DNA of 63,278 nt from positions 1 through 63,278 of the forward strand of contig VXLJ01000037.1 of the NCBI GenBank assembly GCA_009841635.1, given 5' to 3'. This DNA is from Gammaproteobacteria bacterium. GTDB taxonomy: Bacteria; Pseudomonadota; Gammaproteobacteria; Pseudomonadales; Azotimanducaceae. Under the pieces are notes generated by a model, which was not told the DNA's origin, did no database searches, and worked only from the letters and a program-made list of their open reading frames with translations. This document shows positions 9,359 through 18,268 of this stretch, piece after piece (position 1 is the first letter of the stretch; each line of letters opens with the position of its first letter). The translations under genes were made by a program, and so were the position numbers.

Positions 9359-10021
9359 GTGGTTGCGATCCCGCCATACGAGGCGTATTTGTTCGATCTT
9401 GATGGCACGCTCATTGATACTGCGCCAGATTTGATGCATGCGCTCAATGCAACTTTAAGTCATGCAGGCTATGAGCAAGTTGATCTTGCACTGACGCGAC
9501 ATTGGGTTGGCCACGGCGCAAAGGTCATGTTGGCTCAAGCACTCGATCATCAGAATGCGCAAGCTCTCGCCGATGCCGAGCTCGAGATTCTTTTTCAGTT
9601 TTTCCTGGAACGGTATGGCGAGCGAATTGCCGACGCTAGCGTGCCTTATGCAGGGGTTGTCGAATCTCTACAAGCCTTACGGGCCCGGACATGGAAACTA
9701 GGCGTTGTGACCAATAAACGGCAAGATTTGTCCATGCAGCTGTTGCGCGAGCTGGATCTCTACCAGTATTTCAATATTGTGGTAGGTGGCGACACGCTGC
9801 AGGTTCGAAAGCCTGAACCACAACCAGTTCTTTATGCCTGCAATGAACTAGAGGCTGCTGCTGAGGAGACCTTGTTCGTCGGTGATTCGACGACCGATGT
9901 TGCCGCCGCTCGAGCGGCAGGCTGCCCTGTTGTTTGCGTACGGGATGGCTATAACCAAGGTGCGCCTGCAAGCTCGCTAGGAGCTGACCACGTCATCGAT
10001 TCATTTTGTCAATTGGTGTGA
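9359..10021 (+). CDS. gph: Phosphoglycolate phosphatase (HAD family)
   Basis: HAD-superfamily phosphatase. In this setting (after rpe, before trpE) the usual role is removal of 2-phosphoglycolate produced during DNA repair. Motif I FDLDGTLIDT lies near residue 12, a motif II threonine in VVTNK, and the motif III/IV lysine and acidic residues in RKPEP and FVGDSTTD. Length 220 aa. The start is GTG at 9359, 2 bp after rpe. Substrate specificity rests on gene order, since closely related HAD enzymes share these motifs. Confidence 0.88.
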   Translation: MVAIPPYEAYLFDLDGTLIDTAPDLMHALNATLSHAGYEQVDLALTRHWVGHGAKVMLAQALDHQNAQALADAELEILFQFFLERYGERIADASVPYAGVVESLQALRARTWKLGVVTNKRQDLSMQLLRELDLYQYFNIVVGGDTLQVRKPEPQPVLYACNELEAAAEETLFVGDSTTDVAAARAAGCPVVCVRDGYNQGAPASSLGADHVIDSFCQLV

Positions 10022-10043
10022 GCTACATACGTCCACGCCCACG

Positions 10044-10088
10044 TTGGCGACAGTCATTCTGAGCACTTAAACCATTTAGTTTGGCGAC
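10044..10088 (+). repeat. Short direct repeat TTGGCGAC ahead of trpE
   Basis: The octamer TTGGCGAC occurs at 10044-10051 and 10081-10088, 37 bp apart. Each copy is followed by a related sequence (AGTCA and GTCAGTC). Both copies lie in the 98 bp between gph and the trpE ATG, where a trp regulator could bind. No leader peptide rich in Trp codons and no attenuator hairpin was found. Operator function is inference, and a repeat this short can arise by chance. Confidence 0.25.
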
Positions 10089-10119
10089 GTCAGTCGAACA
10101 AAACGCACGCGAGCACATC

Positions 10120-11598
10120 ATGAATCGGCAGGACTTTCAAGCCTTAGTAGAGCAGGGATACAACCGCATTCCGCTCACGAAAACGGTTTTCGGCGATATG
10201 GATACGCCGTTATCTGTGTATCGAAAACTAGCGGACAAACCGTTCTCTTACTTGCTGGAGTCCGCCGCGCGCGGCGGCGATCGATGGTCCCGCTACTCGA
10301 TCATTGGTTTGCCATCCGAGAAAGTGCTACGCGTTGTGGGTCACACGTTGACTGTTGAATTGAATGGCGTGGTTGTGGATCGCGTCGTGTGCGACGACCC
10401 TTTGACGTTTGTCGAGGAGTTTCAGACGAAATTCAAAGTGCCGGATATACCTGACATGCCGCGTTTTTATGGTGGTTTGGTGGGCTACTTTGGCTACGAC
10501 ACGATTCGCTATATAGAGAAACGGCTGGCTGACTCAACGCCCCCAGACATCGTGCATACACCTGATGTGCTTCTGATGGTCTCGACTGAAGTCGTGGTCT
10601 TTGATAACTTGACTAGCAAATTAACAGTGGTTGTGCTTGTGGACCCGAGCGAAGTCGACGCGCTGGAGCGTGGCCTGCGCCGACTCGACGAAATCTCTGC
10701 AGCCATGCACGAACCCATCGAACCCATTGTGCCGTCGCGAGTTCAGCAACCCATAACCGAAGAAGCTTTCGCATCAGAATTTGGACGCGAGCCATATATG
10801 GCAGCCGTCGAGCGAACTAGAGAGTACATACGAGCAGGTGATGTCATGCAAGTTGTCTTGGCGCAACGCATGGCCATTGAATTTCACGTTCCGCCGCTTC
10901 AGATGTACCGCGCCTTGCGTAGTCTGAATCCTTCCCCTTACATGTATTTCATGCGCTTGGACGATTTTCATATCGTAGGTTCTTCACCGGAAATCCTGGC
11001 GCAAGTCGAGTATGGCAAGGTTGTGAATCGACCATTGGCGGGAACCAGGCGCCGGGGCCGAGACGAAGCAGAAGATCTCGCGATGGAGCAAGAGTTGCTT
11101 GCGGATCCCAAAGAGCTAGCAGAACATTTGATGCTTATCGATCTCGGCCGTAATGACATCGGCCGGGTATGCAAGATAGGCTCGGTGCAGGTCACTGAGC
11201 AATTTCAAATCGAGCGATACGCTCATGTTCTACATATTGCATCTCACGTCGAAGGCGAACTAGCGGACGATAAAACGGCCATCGATGTGCTGCGCGCAAC
11301 CTTGCCAGTCGGTACGTTAAGTGGTGCACCAAAAATTAGAGCGATGGAAATCATTGATGAGCTCGAACCCGTAAAGCGCGGCGTTTACGGCGGGTCGGTT
11401 GGTTATCTTGCTTGGAACGGCAATATGGATATGGCTATCGCCATTCGCACTTGCGTCATTAAGGACGACATGCTTTACATAGAAACAGGCGCAGGAATTG
11501 TCGCGGACTCGATTCCAGAACTTGAATGGAAGGAGTGCATGAACAAGGCTAGGTCAATATTTCAAGCGGCGATCATCGCGCAACAAGGCATGCAATGA
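10120..11598 (+). CDS. trpE: Anthranilate synthase component I
   Basis: Makes anthranilate from chorismate and the ammonia supplied by TrpG, the first committed step of tryptophan synthesis. The N-terminal LLES motif is the tryptophan feedback site. The C-terminal chorismate-binding domain carries GSSPEIL, the PLAGTRRRG loop and GTLSGAPK. The ATG at 10120 was preferred to an in-frame TTG at 10081 because it gives the family start MNRQDF and 492 aa, close to Pseudomonas-type TrpE. Its partner trpG lies 6.7 kb downstream. The 3' end overlaps the channel gene by ATGA. Confidence 0.95.
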   Translation: MNRQDFQALVEQGYNRIPLTKTVFGDMDTPLSVYRKLADKPFSYLLESAARGGDRWSRYSIIGLPSEKVLRVVGHTLTVELNGVVVDRVVCDDPLTFVEEFQTKFKVPDIPDMPRFYGGLVGYFGYDTIRYIEKRLADSTPPDIVHTPDVLLMVSTEVVVFDNLTSKLTVVVLVDPSEVDALERGLRRLDEISAAMHEPIEPIVPSRVQQPITEEAFASEFGREPYMAAVERTREYIRAGDVMQVVLAQRMAIEFHVPPLQMYRALRSLNPSPYMYFMRLDDFHIVGSSPEILAQVEYGKVVNRPLAGTRRRGRDEAEDLAMEQELLADPKELAEHLMLIDLGRNDIGRVCKIGSVQVTEQFQIERYAHVLHIASHVEGELADDKTAIDVLRATLPVGTLSGAPKIRAMEIIDELEPVKRGVYGGSVGYLAWNGNMDMAIAIRTCVIKDDMLYIETGAGIVADSIPELEWKECMNKARSIFQAAIIAQQGMQ

Positions 11599-12431
11599 AA
11601 TCCCGACTCATTGAGTTCGCGCAGCGAATCGTTGCTTCGAGGTGGTTTTTGAATGGCATCACCACGGTCATTCTTGTCAATGGCGTGATCATAGGACTAG
11701 AGACCGTGGACACCTTGAACGATGCGTTTGGGTTCTGGTTTTTGTTGTTCAATCAAGTCGCGGTAGGCATTTTTGTCGTGGAGGCGATCATAAAAATCGT
11801 TGCGCACCACCCTCGCATGCTCAACTACTTCAAAGACGGTTGGAACGTGTTTGACTTTACGGTGGTCGTCCTATGCCTGATTCCCTCGTCGGGATATTTG
11901 CCTATGTTGGCGCGCGTATTGCGATTGCTTCGTATTCTCTCGGTCATTCCGTCGTTGAAGGTGCTCGTGACCGTGCTAGTGCGTTCATTGCCTGGCATGT
12001 TCAACATCGTTTTACTGACGGTGGTGATTTTTTATGTGTATGCCGTCGCCGGTCACCACTTGTTCGCCGATATCGACCCAACACATTGGCGTTCGCTAGG
12101 CATTTCTTTGTTGTCGCTCTTCCGAATCGTCACGCTAGAGGATTGGACTGACATCATGTACGCGGCCATGGAAGCCCATTGGTGGGCGTGGATGTTTTTT
12201 GTTTCACTGGTCTTGGTGGGAACGTTTGTGGTGTTCAACTTGATTATTGCAGTGGTCATTTCAAACCATGACCGAGCGACGCAAGAGACACTGCTCGACC
12301 GCTATGAGAAGCTTCACGACTCATTGGATCAAGCATCTCGTGAGGAGGTGCTGTTAATGGAGATACAGCAAATCCGTGAAGCGCTGAACCGCGTGGAACA
12401 GCAAGTTAGCGCGAATAAAGCCTCGCCATGA
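11595..12431 (+). CDS. Voltage-gated cation channel, BacNav-type, acidic filter
   Basis: One-repeat, six-helix channel subunit (278 aa) expected to form homotetramers in the inner membrane. It shows an S3 motif WNVFDF (about 83-88), an S4 sensor with arginines at 107, 110 and 113, a pore loop with filter TLEDWTD (180-186), S6 at about 200-223, and a C-terminal stretch with heptad-like spacing (about 230-272) as in BacNav coiled coils. Characterised sodium channels carry TLESW filters. Here acidic residues occupy positions 183 and 186, as in calcium-selective engineered filters, so Ca2+ permeation is plausible but untested. The gene overlaps trpE upstream and the amidohydrolase downstream by ATGA each, so it is probably translated with them. 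Confidence 0.88.
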   Translation: MKSRLIEFAQRIVASRWFLNGITTVILVNGVIIGLETVDTLNDAFGFWFLLFNQVAVGIFVVEAIIKIVAHHPRMLNYFKDGWNVFDFTVVVLCLIPSSGYLPMLARVLRLLRILSVIPSLKVLVTVLVRSLPGMFNIVLLTVVIFYVYAVAGHHLFADIDPTHWRSLGISLLSLFRIVTLEDWTDIMYAAMEAHWWAWMFFVSLVLVGTFVVFNLIIAVVISNHDRATQETLLDRYEKLHDSLDQASREEVLLMEIQQIREALNRVEQQVSANKASP

Positions 12432-15400
12432 CGAATGATGCTGCGAGGCGCAGGATATGGACCCGATGCTTGGCGATTGCCTTCGTGTTTCTAGCCACCT
12501 TGTGTGCGCAAGCCGAATTGCCGCTCAAGCGCAACGCCTCATTTGAACTAAACGTATCGACCGTCACCTGGCTTAGTTTTGACATTGCCCCGAACGGTCG
12601 TTATTTCGTGCTTGAGGTGCTCGGGGATCTTTACACGCTACCTGTTGAAGGTGGAACTGCGGAACGTTTGACGAGCGGCTTGGGATTCGATTCTCAACCT
12701 GTGTATTCCCCTGACGGTTCGATGATCGCGTTTATTTCTGACCGATCTGGTTCAGAAAATGTTTGGGTTATGCATTCTGACGGCTCAGGTGCGCGCGAGT
12801 TGTCAGATGCTGCGAAAGATGCCGAACTGATGTCACCTTCGTGGTCGCCAGATGGCTCGCATGTGATTGCATCGGTTGGCGACTGGAAATCGCGGGTCTA
12901 CCGGGTTTGGGCGTACCACTTGGCAGGTGGTAAAGGCGTGCGACTGGCGCCACGGCGAGTTAGTTCATCGACGGAATCCCACAACTACACGGGCGCGACG
13001 TACTCACCAGACGGGCGCTATCTCTATCACGCCTTTAAAACGGGTGGCTTTGGTTACAACCAGCAATTGCCGCTGTGGCAGGTTCGCCGTTTAGAGCTTG
13101 TTTCGAATGAGCATGTGACGCTAACGACGGCGGTTGGTAGTGCTTTTAGGCCTGTGCTATCGCCAGACGGCTCTAAATTGGTGTACGGCACTCGCTTCGA
13201 CACTCAAACTGGCTTGCGCATGCGGGATCTGCCGTCTGGCAAGGATGAATGGCTGGTGTACCCAGTACAGCGCGACGATCAGGAATCCCGCTACACGCGG
13301 GATCTGCTGCCAAAACCAGTGTTTTCGCCAGAAGGCGACGTCATCTTTTACACAGTGGATGGCAAATTGTTCGGGATGACGCTAGCTAGCCGCGACACGT
13401 TCAACATTCCTTTCGAGGTACCACTTAATGTGGATCGAGTTGAGCGAATCGAGTTCCCTTATCGCGTCGGCTTAGGACCGGTTAAAGCGCAGCTTGTGCG
13501 TGGTTTGGAACCTTCGCCAGATGGCTCTCGGGTCGCGTTTGCAGCACTTGCGCAGATTTATGTCTACGACTTCGAAACCACTGAACTCATTGAACTGACG
13601 AGCCCATCGAGGTTCGCCGCGCACCCAACTTGGTCACCCGATGGGCGTGAGCTAGCCTTTGTAGATTGGCGTGCAAAAGGCGGTCACATTTGGCGCATTC
13701 GAGCGCGCGCCAACGCGAAACCAGAACGCGTCTCGAAAGAAGCAGGTTTTTACTTTGATCCGCTTTGGCGTCGCGATGGCGAAGCGGTTATTGCGCTACG
13801 GGCATCTGCCCATGAGCGCGCAGTTCGAGCGTCAGATTTTTACGTTGGCGTCGCAACCGATTTGGTGCAGGTGCCATTGAACACCGGTATTCCGCGCTTG
13901 ATAACACATGCGCCCAAGCTGTACGATCCACATTACGGTCCGGAGTCTGATCGCATATACGTGTACGAGTGGCCTGGCATGTTCGCCGCAGGCGATTCAG
14001 GCTTGTTTTCGCTGCGCTTGGACGGTACGGATCGCCGTAAACATCTAGAGATGACAGGGCCAGGCATCTACAACAGCGTAGATGGCTTACCTGCGTTTCG
14101 GGCGCGGATTTCACCCGATGGTCGGCATACCTTGCTTAGACAAGCGAGCCAGCTTTATGTCGTGAAGATGCTTGGGTCTGGTGCCGCGTCAGTTGAAATC
14201 AAAGTTACTGATTGTTCGTTACCCTGTGAGCGGCTGACCGATGTTGGCGTCGACGACTTTGCATGGGATGCGAGTGGGAAGCGCGCGCTTTGGTCCATCG
14301 GTCACACGGTATTCGTTCGCGATGTTGAGTCGGCCTTTGTGACTGCCGCCAGCAATGACGAACCTAAGGAATCGAAGCGACTCGCCGAGGAACATGAAAG
14401 CGTTAGGCGCTACGAAATAGCCGTATACGCGCCGCGACATGAGCCATCCGGCAGTGTTGTGCTTCGCAACGCAACCGTGTTACCTGTAGCCGCCGACTAT
14501 GCAGAACCACTCGCTGCTACTGATGTCTTGATTTTGGGTGATCGGATCGAAACCATTGGACCTGCTTTGCAAGTACCTGACGGTAGCCATGAAATCGACC
14601 TTACTGGGAAGTTCCTCGTGCCAGGTTTTGTCGATACCCATGCACACGTGCCGATTTATCGAGGCGTGGTAAGTGGTGAAGCTTGGTCTTTGCTTGCGAA
14701 CCTTGCGTACGGCATGACGACCATCATTGATGTGCAACCGAGCACCGTAGACGTCATCGAGTACGAAAATCTCGTCGAGGCGGGTCGCATGATTGGTCCG
14801 CGCGTGCTTTCGACCGGACCTGGCATTTTCAGTGACACCACATTCAAATCAGAAGAAGATGCGCTGGGTGTTTTGCAGCGCTACAAAGACCACTACGGCG
14901 TACGCAATTTAAAGTCATATCTGCCTGGCAATCGAAAACAACGTCAATGGTTGTTGAACGCTGCACGTGAACTGCAACTTAACCCCACCACCGAAGGTGC
15001 GCTTGACTTAAAAGTCGATCTCACCCATGCGTTAGATGGCTTCACCGGGCAGGAACACAATCTGCCAATCATTGGCATTTACGATGATGTGATCGGGTTA
15101 ATGGCCCGCACTCGCATGGCGTATACCCCGACGTTGCTGGTTTCGTATGGTGGTCCTTTTGGCGAGAGTCACTTTTACACCCATGAGAACCCGCGCGGCG
15201 ATCAAAAACTAGCGCGCTTCACACCGCCAGCGATGTTGGAAGCGAGGTTATTGCGGCACCCTTGGTTTCATCCGGATACGCACGTGTTTACACGGCACGC
15301 AGAAACTGCTCATGACATTCTGCAAGCAGGCGGTCGAGTTGGCGTAGGTTCACACGGTCAGTTACAAGGCTTAGGGTTCCACTGGGAGCTATGGGCTCTT

Positions 15401-15682
15401 AGCACCGGTGGTTTTAGCGGCTTTGAAGCATTGCGAGCGGCGACCCGACATGGCGCGGAAATGATTGGTATCGCGCAAGACGTCGGCTCCATTGAAGTTG
15501 GCAAACTCGCGGATTTAGTGGTTCTAAACACCAACCCATACGAAGATATTCGTGCGACGAACGACATCGCCATGGTAATCGCCAATGGGTTTGTGCGACG
15601 CGGTGACGATTTAGCGGAGCTCTGGCCGCAACAAAGGGCAGCCAACCTACCAGTATGGGAAACGACCTCAGCCAAGAATTAA
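12428..15682 (+). CDS. Secreted beta-propeller plus amidohydrolase protein
   Basis: A protein of 1084 aa with a signal peptide (about 1-30). The first half (about 40-650) holds repeated WD40/PD40 TolB-like blades, seen as recurring SPDG motifs. The C-terminal part (about 680-1060) is an amidohydrolase of the imidazolonepropionase type: PGFVDTHAHVP with the HxH metal ligands near residue 738, a later GSHGQ histidine, and a terminal VGKLADLVVL segment typical of the superfamily. Probably a periplasmic or secreted metal-dependent hydrolase, perhaps acting on peptides or cyclic amides; the substrate is unknown. It overlaps the channel gene by ATGA. The same propeller-amidohydrolase architecture occurs in other bacteria, so the fusion itself is not new. 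Confidence 0.85.
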   Translation: MTNDAARRRIWTRCLAIAFVFLATLCAQAELPLKRNASFELNVSTVTWLSFDIAPNGRYFVLEVLGDLYTLPVEGGTAERLTSGLGFDSQPVYSPDGSMIAFISDRSGSENVWVMHSDGSGARELSDAAKDAELMSPSWSPDGSHVIASVGDWKSRVYRVWAYHLAGGKGVRLAPRRVSSSTESHNYTGATYSPDGRYLYHAFKTGGFGYNQQLPLWQVRRLELVSNEHVTLTTAVGSAFRPVLSPDGSKLVYGTRFDTQTGLRMRDLPSGKDEWLVYPVQRDDQESRYTRDLLPKPVFSPEGDVIFYTVDGKLFGMTLASRDTFNIPFEVPLNVDRVERIEFPYRVGLGPVKAQLVRGLEPSPDGSRVAFAALAQIYVYDFETTELIELTSPSRFAAHPTWSPDGRELAFVDWRAKGGHIWRIRARANAKPERVSKEAGFYFDPLWRRDGEAVIALRASAHERAVRASDFYVGVATDLVQVPLNTGIPRLITHAPKLYDPHYGPESDRIYVYEWPGMFAAGDSGLFSLRLDGTDRRKHLEMTGPGIYNSVDGLPAFRARISPDGRHTLLRQASQLYVVKMLGSGAASVEIKVTDCSLPCERLTDVGVDDFAWDASGKRALWSIGHTVFVRDVESAFVTAASNDEPKESKRLAEEHESVRRYEIAVYAPRHEPSGSVVLRNATVLPVAADYAEPLAATDVLILGDRIETIGPALQVPDGSHEIDLTGKFLVPGFVDTHAHVPIYRGVVSGEAWSLLANLAYGMTTIIDVQPSTVDVIEYENLVEAGRMIGPRVLSTGPGIFSDTTFKSEEDALGVLQRYKDHYGVRNLKSYLPGNRKQRQWLLNAARELQLNPTTEGALDLKVDLTHALDGFTGQEHNLPIIGIYDDVIGLMARTRMAYTPTLLVSYGGPFGESHFYTHENPRGDQKLARFTPPAMLEARLLRHPWFHPDTHVFTRHAETAHDILQAGGRVGVGSHGQLQGLGFHWELWALSTGGFSGFEALRAATRHGAEMIGIAQDVGSIEVGKLADLVVLNTNPYEDIRATNDIAMVIANGFVRRGDDLAELWPQQRAANLPVWETTSAKN

Positions 15683-15774
15683 TGCTTCGTAGCGTTGTTT
15701 CCCTGCTGGCATGACATTTTTCACGCATTGCGCTACACATAATCCCCTCAATCTAATGCTTTTAGGATCGTACC

Positions 15775-16923
15775 GTGTCTTTTCGCGCTGAAATCCGTGA
15801 TTGGCTAGATTCGAATTGTCCTGCTAGTTGTCGTGGACCGGGTGAGGTTCCCGGCGGTGGTACTAAAGCACCCATGAATGATGACCAGCGGTTATGGCTG
15901 GACCGCTGTGCTGCAGAAGGGCTGACGGTGCCTAATTGGGACACGAAATATGGCGGCGCTGGCTTTTCTAAAGATCAATGGGTCGTCATGCTGGAAGAAA
16001 TGCGTGACCTTGGCATTCGGTCGCCCGTATCTGGCATGGGAGTATCCATGCTGGGCCCAACGCTGCTGGAATTTGGCACCGAAGACCAAAAATTGCGACA
16101 CCTGCCGCGGATTGCGCGTGGCGAGGTTTGGTGGTGTCAAGGCTATTCTGAACCAGGTTCGGGTTCGGATCTCGCATCGCTGCAAACCAGAGCTGAGCAA
16201 CAAGGCGACCACTATGTCATAAACGGGCAGAAGATCTGGACCTCCGGCGCAAATTTCGCGGACTGGATTTTTTGCTTGGTTCGAACGAATCCAGATGCAC
16301 CCAAACACGAAGGTATCAGTTTCGTGTTATTCAGTATGAATCAACCAGGCGTTAGCGTTCGGCCCATTCGCTTGATTTCTGGCGCATCCCCGTTTTGTGA
16401 GACGTTTTTTGATAACGCCATCGCGGACCGTGATGATCTGGTTAGCAACGAAAACGAAGGCTGGACGGTTGCCAAACGCTTGTTGCAGCACGAACGTTCA
16501 GGGATGTTGTCCCTGGCGTCAGGCGGCAATCGGGAAGTGGGTATTGATTTGCCTGATCTGGCAACGAGCTATGCAAGCCAAAGCGATCCAGCTTTGCATC
16601 AGAGAATGCTGAAGAATCTCATCGACACGGAAAGCATGAACCTGACTCAGCGCCGGACGGTCGAAGAATCGGAAGGCAATACGCCCGGTCCCGCCACATC
16701 GATCTTCAAGTACTACGGTGCCAATCTTGCAAAAGAGCGCTCAGAACTTCAAATCGCGATGCTCGGCACGCAAGGCTTGGGTGAATCTGGCAAGGAGTTT
16801 TCGCCAGTAGAACACGCGATGACGCGCACATGGCTTGCTGGCAAAGCTCGTTCGATTGCAGGCGGTAGCAATGAAGTGCAATTGAACATCATTGCTAAAC
16901 GTGTGCTAGGTCTGCCAGACTGA
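15775..16923 (+). CDS. Acyl-CoA dehydrogenase family protein
   Basis: FAD-dependent acyl-CoA dehydrogenase, 382 aa. The family pattern is visible: an alpha-helical N-terminus, the FAD-contacting YSEPGSGSDLAS and WTSGA segments in the middle beta domain, and a C-terminal LGTQGLG helix followed by the cofactor-binding AGGSNEVQ. It introduces a 2,3 double bond into an unknown acyl-CoA. The GTG start at 15775 has AGGA seven bases upstream. It opens a new unit 92 bp after the amidohydrolase, with the lipase-like gene 2 bp downstream. Confidence 0.9.
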   Translation: MSFRAEIRDWLDSNCPASCRGPGEVPGGGTKAPMNDDQRLWLDRCAAEGLTVPNWDTKYGGAGFSKDQWVVMLEEMRDLGIRSPVSGMGVSMLGPTLLEFGTEDQKLRHLPRIARGEVWWCQGYSEPGSGSDLASLQTRAEQQGDHYVINGQKIWTSGANFADWIFCLVRTNPDAPKHEGISFVLFSMNQPGVSVRPIRLISGASPFCETFFDNAIADRDDLVSNENEGWTVAKRLLQHERSGMLSLASGGNREVGIDLPDLATSYASQSDPALHQRMLKNLIDTESMNLTQRRTVEESEGNTPGPATSIFKYYGANLAKERSELQIAMLGTQGLGESGKEFSPVEHAMTRTWLAGKARSIAGGSNEVQLNIIAKRVLGLPD

Positions 16924-16925
16924 CC

Positions 16926-17675
16926 ATGAAGAAATTCAGCCTGGCGATCGTCTTAGTTTTCGGCTGGTGTAGTGTCACTAACGCCGACGATTTTCCCTGG
17001 CTGGCTTCGCTAGACGCAAATGACGGCGTTCAAGCGTCCGGAGCGCGGCTTGTTGCACTGTCGGAGGGCTTGTATGCGTTAGAACGGGTGAGTCCTCAAA
17101 CCACTGAACTGCTAGTGGCCGTGCATGGTTGGCGATCGCGTGGCTATGAATGGGTTTATCCATTGCAAACCATGAACACGGACCAGCGGCATGTCTTGTT
17201 TTTCAGTTGGGACACCGAGATCGAGCGATGTTTGCTTGAAGTTAAGACTTTGTTGCTGGATGCCATTAAGGTCCAGTTGTCGAACCACGCTGAGATCGAA
17301 GCAGTGACAGTAGTCGGTCACTCGCTTGGCGGCTTGCTCGTTGCGTTGCTTGCAGACGCATGGGATGCCGACGTGCCGTTAACGATCCATACCATCGCAG
17401 CGCCGCTTGCACATTTAGCGAGCGAAGCCCACGATTGTCCTCGTAGCTTGCCCGAACGATCGCGTCATGATGTGCGTTTCATTCAATGGCGCACGCGCTT
17501 TGAGCTCGACAACGCATTCAATCAGTTAGACCATAACCCAATGATCGTGGACGTGCCAGACAGCATTGTCGTTGACCTGCCAGAGAGCTATCGTGATCGA
17601 CGTTTAGGTCACAATTGGTCGGTCAGCTATGTAAGTGAACGAATCGCAGCCGGAGCAGCAAGCGCGATCCCTTAG
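16926..17675 (+). CDS. Exported alpha/beta hydrolase, lipase-like
   Basis: A signal peptide (about 1-20, ending near TNA) precedes an alpha/beta-hydrolase domain. The oxyanion-side motif VAVHGWRSRG lies near residue 60, and the nucleophile elbow GHSLGG (serine near 136) is typical of lipases and esterases. A histidine in LGHNW near the C-terminus could complete the triad. 249 aa. The gene follows the acyl-CoA dehydrogenase by 2 bp, which hints at release of a fatty acid or ester that is then activated and oxidised; that link is inference. It converges on the PEBP gene, leaving only 3 bp between. Confidence 0.8.
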   Translation: MKKFSLAIVLVFGWCSVTNADDFPWLASLDANDGVQASGARLVALSEGLYALERVSPQTTELLVAVHGWRSRGYEWVYPLQTMNTDQRHVLFFSWDTEIERCLLEVKTLLLDAIKVQLSNHAEIEAVTVVGHSLGGLLVALLADAWDADVPLTIHTIAAPLAHLASEAHDCPRSLPERSRHDVRFIQWRTRFELDNAFNQLDHNPMIVDVPDSIVVDLPESYRDRRLGHNWSVSYVSERIAAGAASAIP

Positions 17676-17678
17676 CTG

Positions 17679-18155
17679 CTAGTCGCGGCGATACGTGCCT
17701 ACCAGACGATTCATGCCGAGACAATGGGGTTCGATCTTCTCAAACAACTCAAGCATGCTCAAGCCGCTTGGTAGATCGAGCTCGCTATCTAGCGCAAGCA
17801 CCCAAAAGAAATAGTTGTGAATGCCGTGTCCTTCTGGTGGCATTGGACCACCATAGCCAGCGTTGCCAAAATCGTTATTACCTTGCGTATGAGCGCTTGA
17901 GTCTTCGTCTATGCTGCGTGCATCGCCTGGGATGCCGTACAAAACCCAATGCACAAACCCGTAACCTTTTGGCGTAAGCAACGGTGCATCAGGGTCATGG
18001 CAGACTATTGCGAACGACTTTGTACCCGCAGGCGCGTTTGACCATGCCAGTGCGGGTGAAGTGTCTTCGCCTTCGCCAGTATGTTTTTGCGGAATCGCGC
18101 CTCCCGCAGAAAAGGCCGTGCTCGTGAGTTGCATTTCGGATAGTGCAAAGCCCAT
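17679..18155 (-). CDS. YbhB/YbcL family PEBP-like protein
   Basis: Small protein (158 aa) of the phosphatidylethanolamine-binding/Raf kinase inhibitor family. The ligand-pocket motifs are DPDAP (near 53-57) and the GGPMPPEGHG loop (near 102-111). Bacterial members are cytoplasmic or periplasmic and their ligand is generally unknown. No signal peptide is seen. It diverges from trpG, with 113 bp between the starts, and converges on the lipase-like gene. Confidence 0.9.
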   Translation of the reverse strand: MGFALSEMQLTSTAFSAGGAIPQKHTGEGEDTSPALAWSNAPAGTKSFAIVCHDPDAPLLTPKGYGFVHWVLYGIPGDARSIDEDSSAHTQGNNDFGNAGYGGPMPPEGHGIHNYFFWVLALDSELDLPSGLSMLELFEKIEPHCLGMNRLVGTYRRD

Positions 18156-18268
18156 ACGGTGTTTTCAACCTCAAACTAGAATTTCAGAAAAATCCGGTTT
18201 ATCTTAGTCGTGCGGCTAGAGGTTCCTTTGCCTAGTCGCAGGTGTCGCTTCGCCGCTCAGGTTCATTC

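Noticed and set aside
15683-15774. Sigma-70 promoter before the acyl-CoA dehydrogenase
   Set aside because: TACACAT and CATAAT resemble -10 boxes, but no -35 is found at proper spacing.
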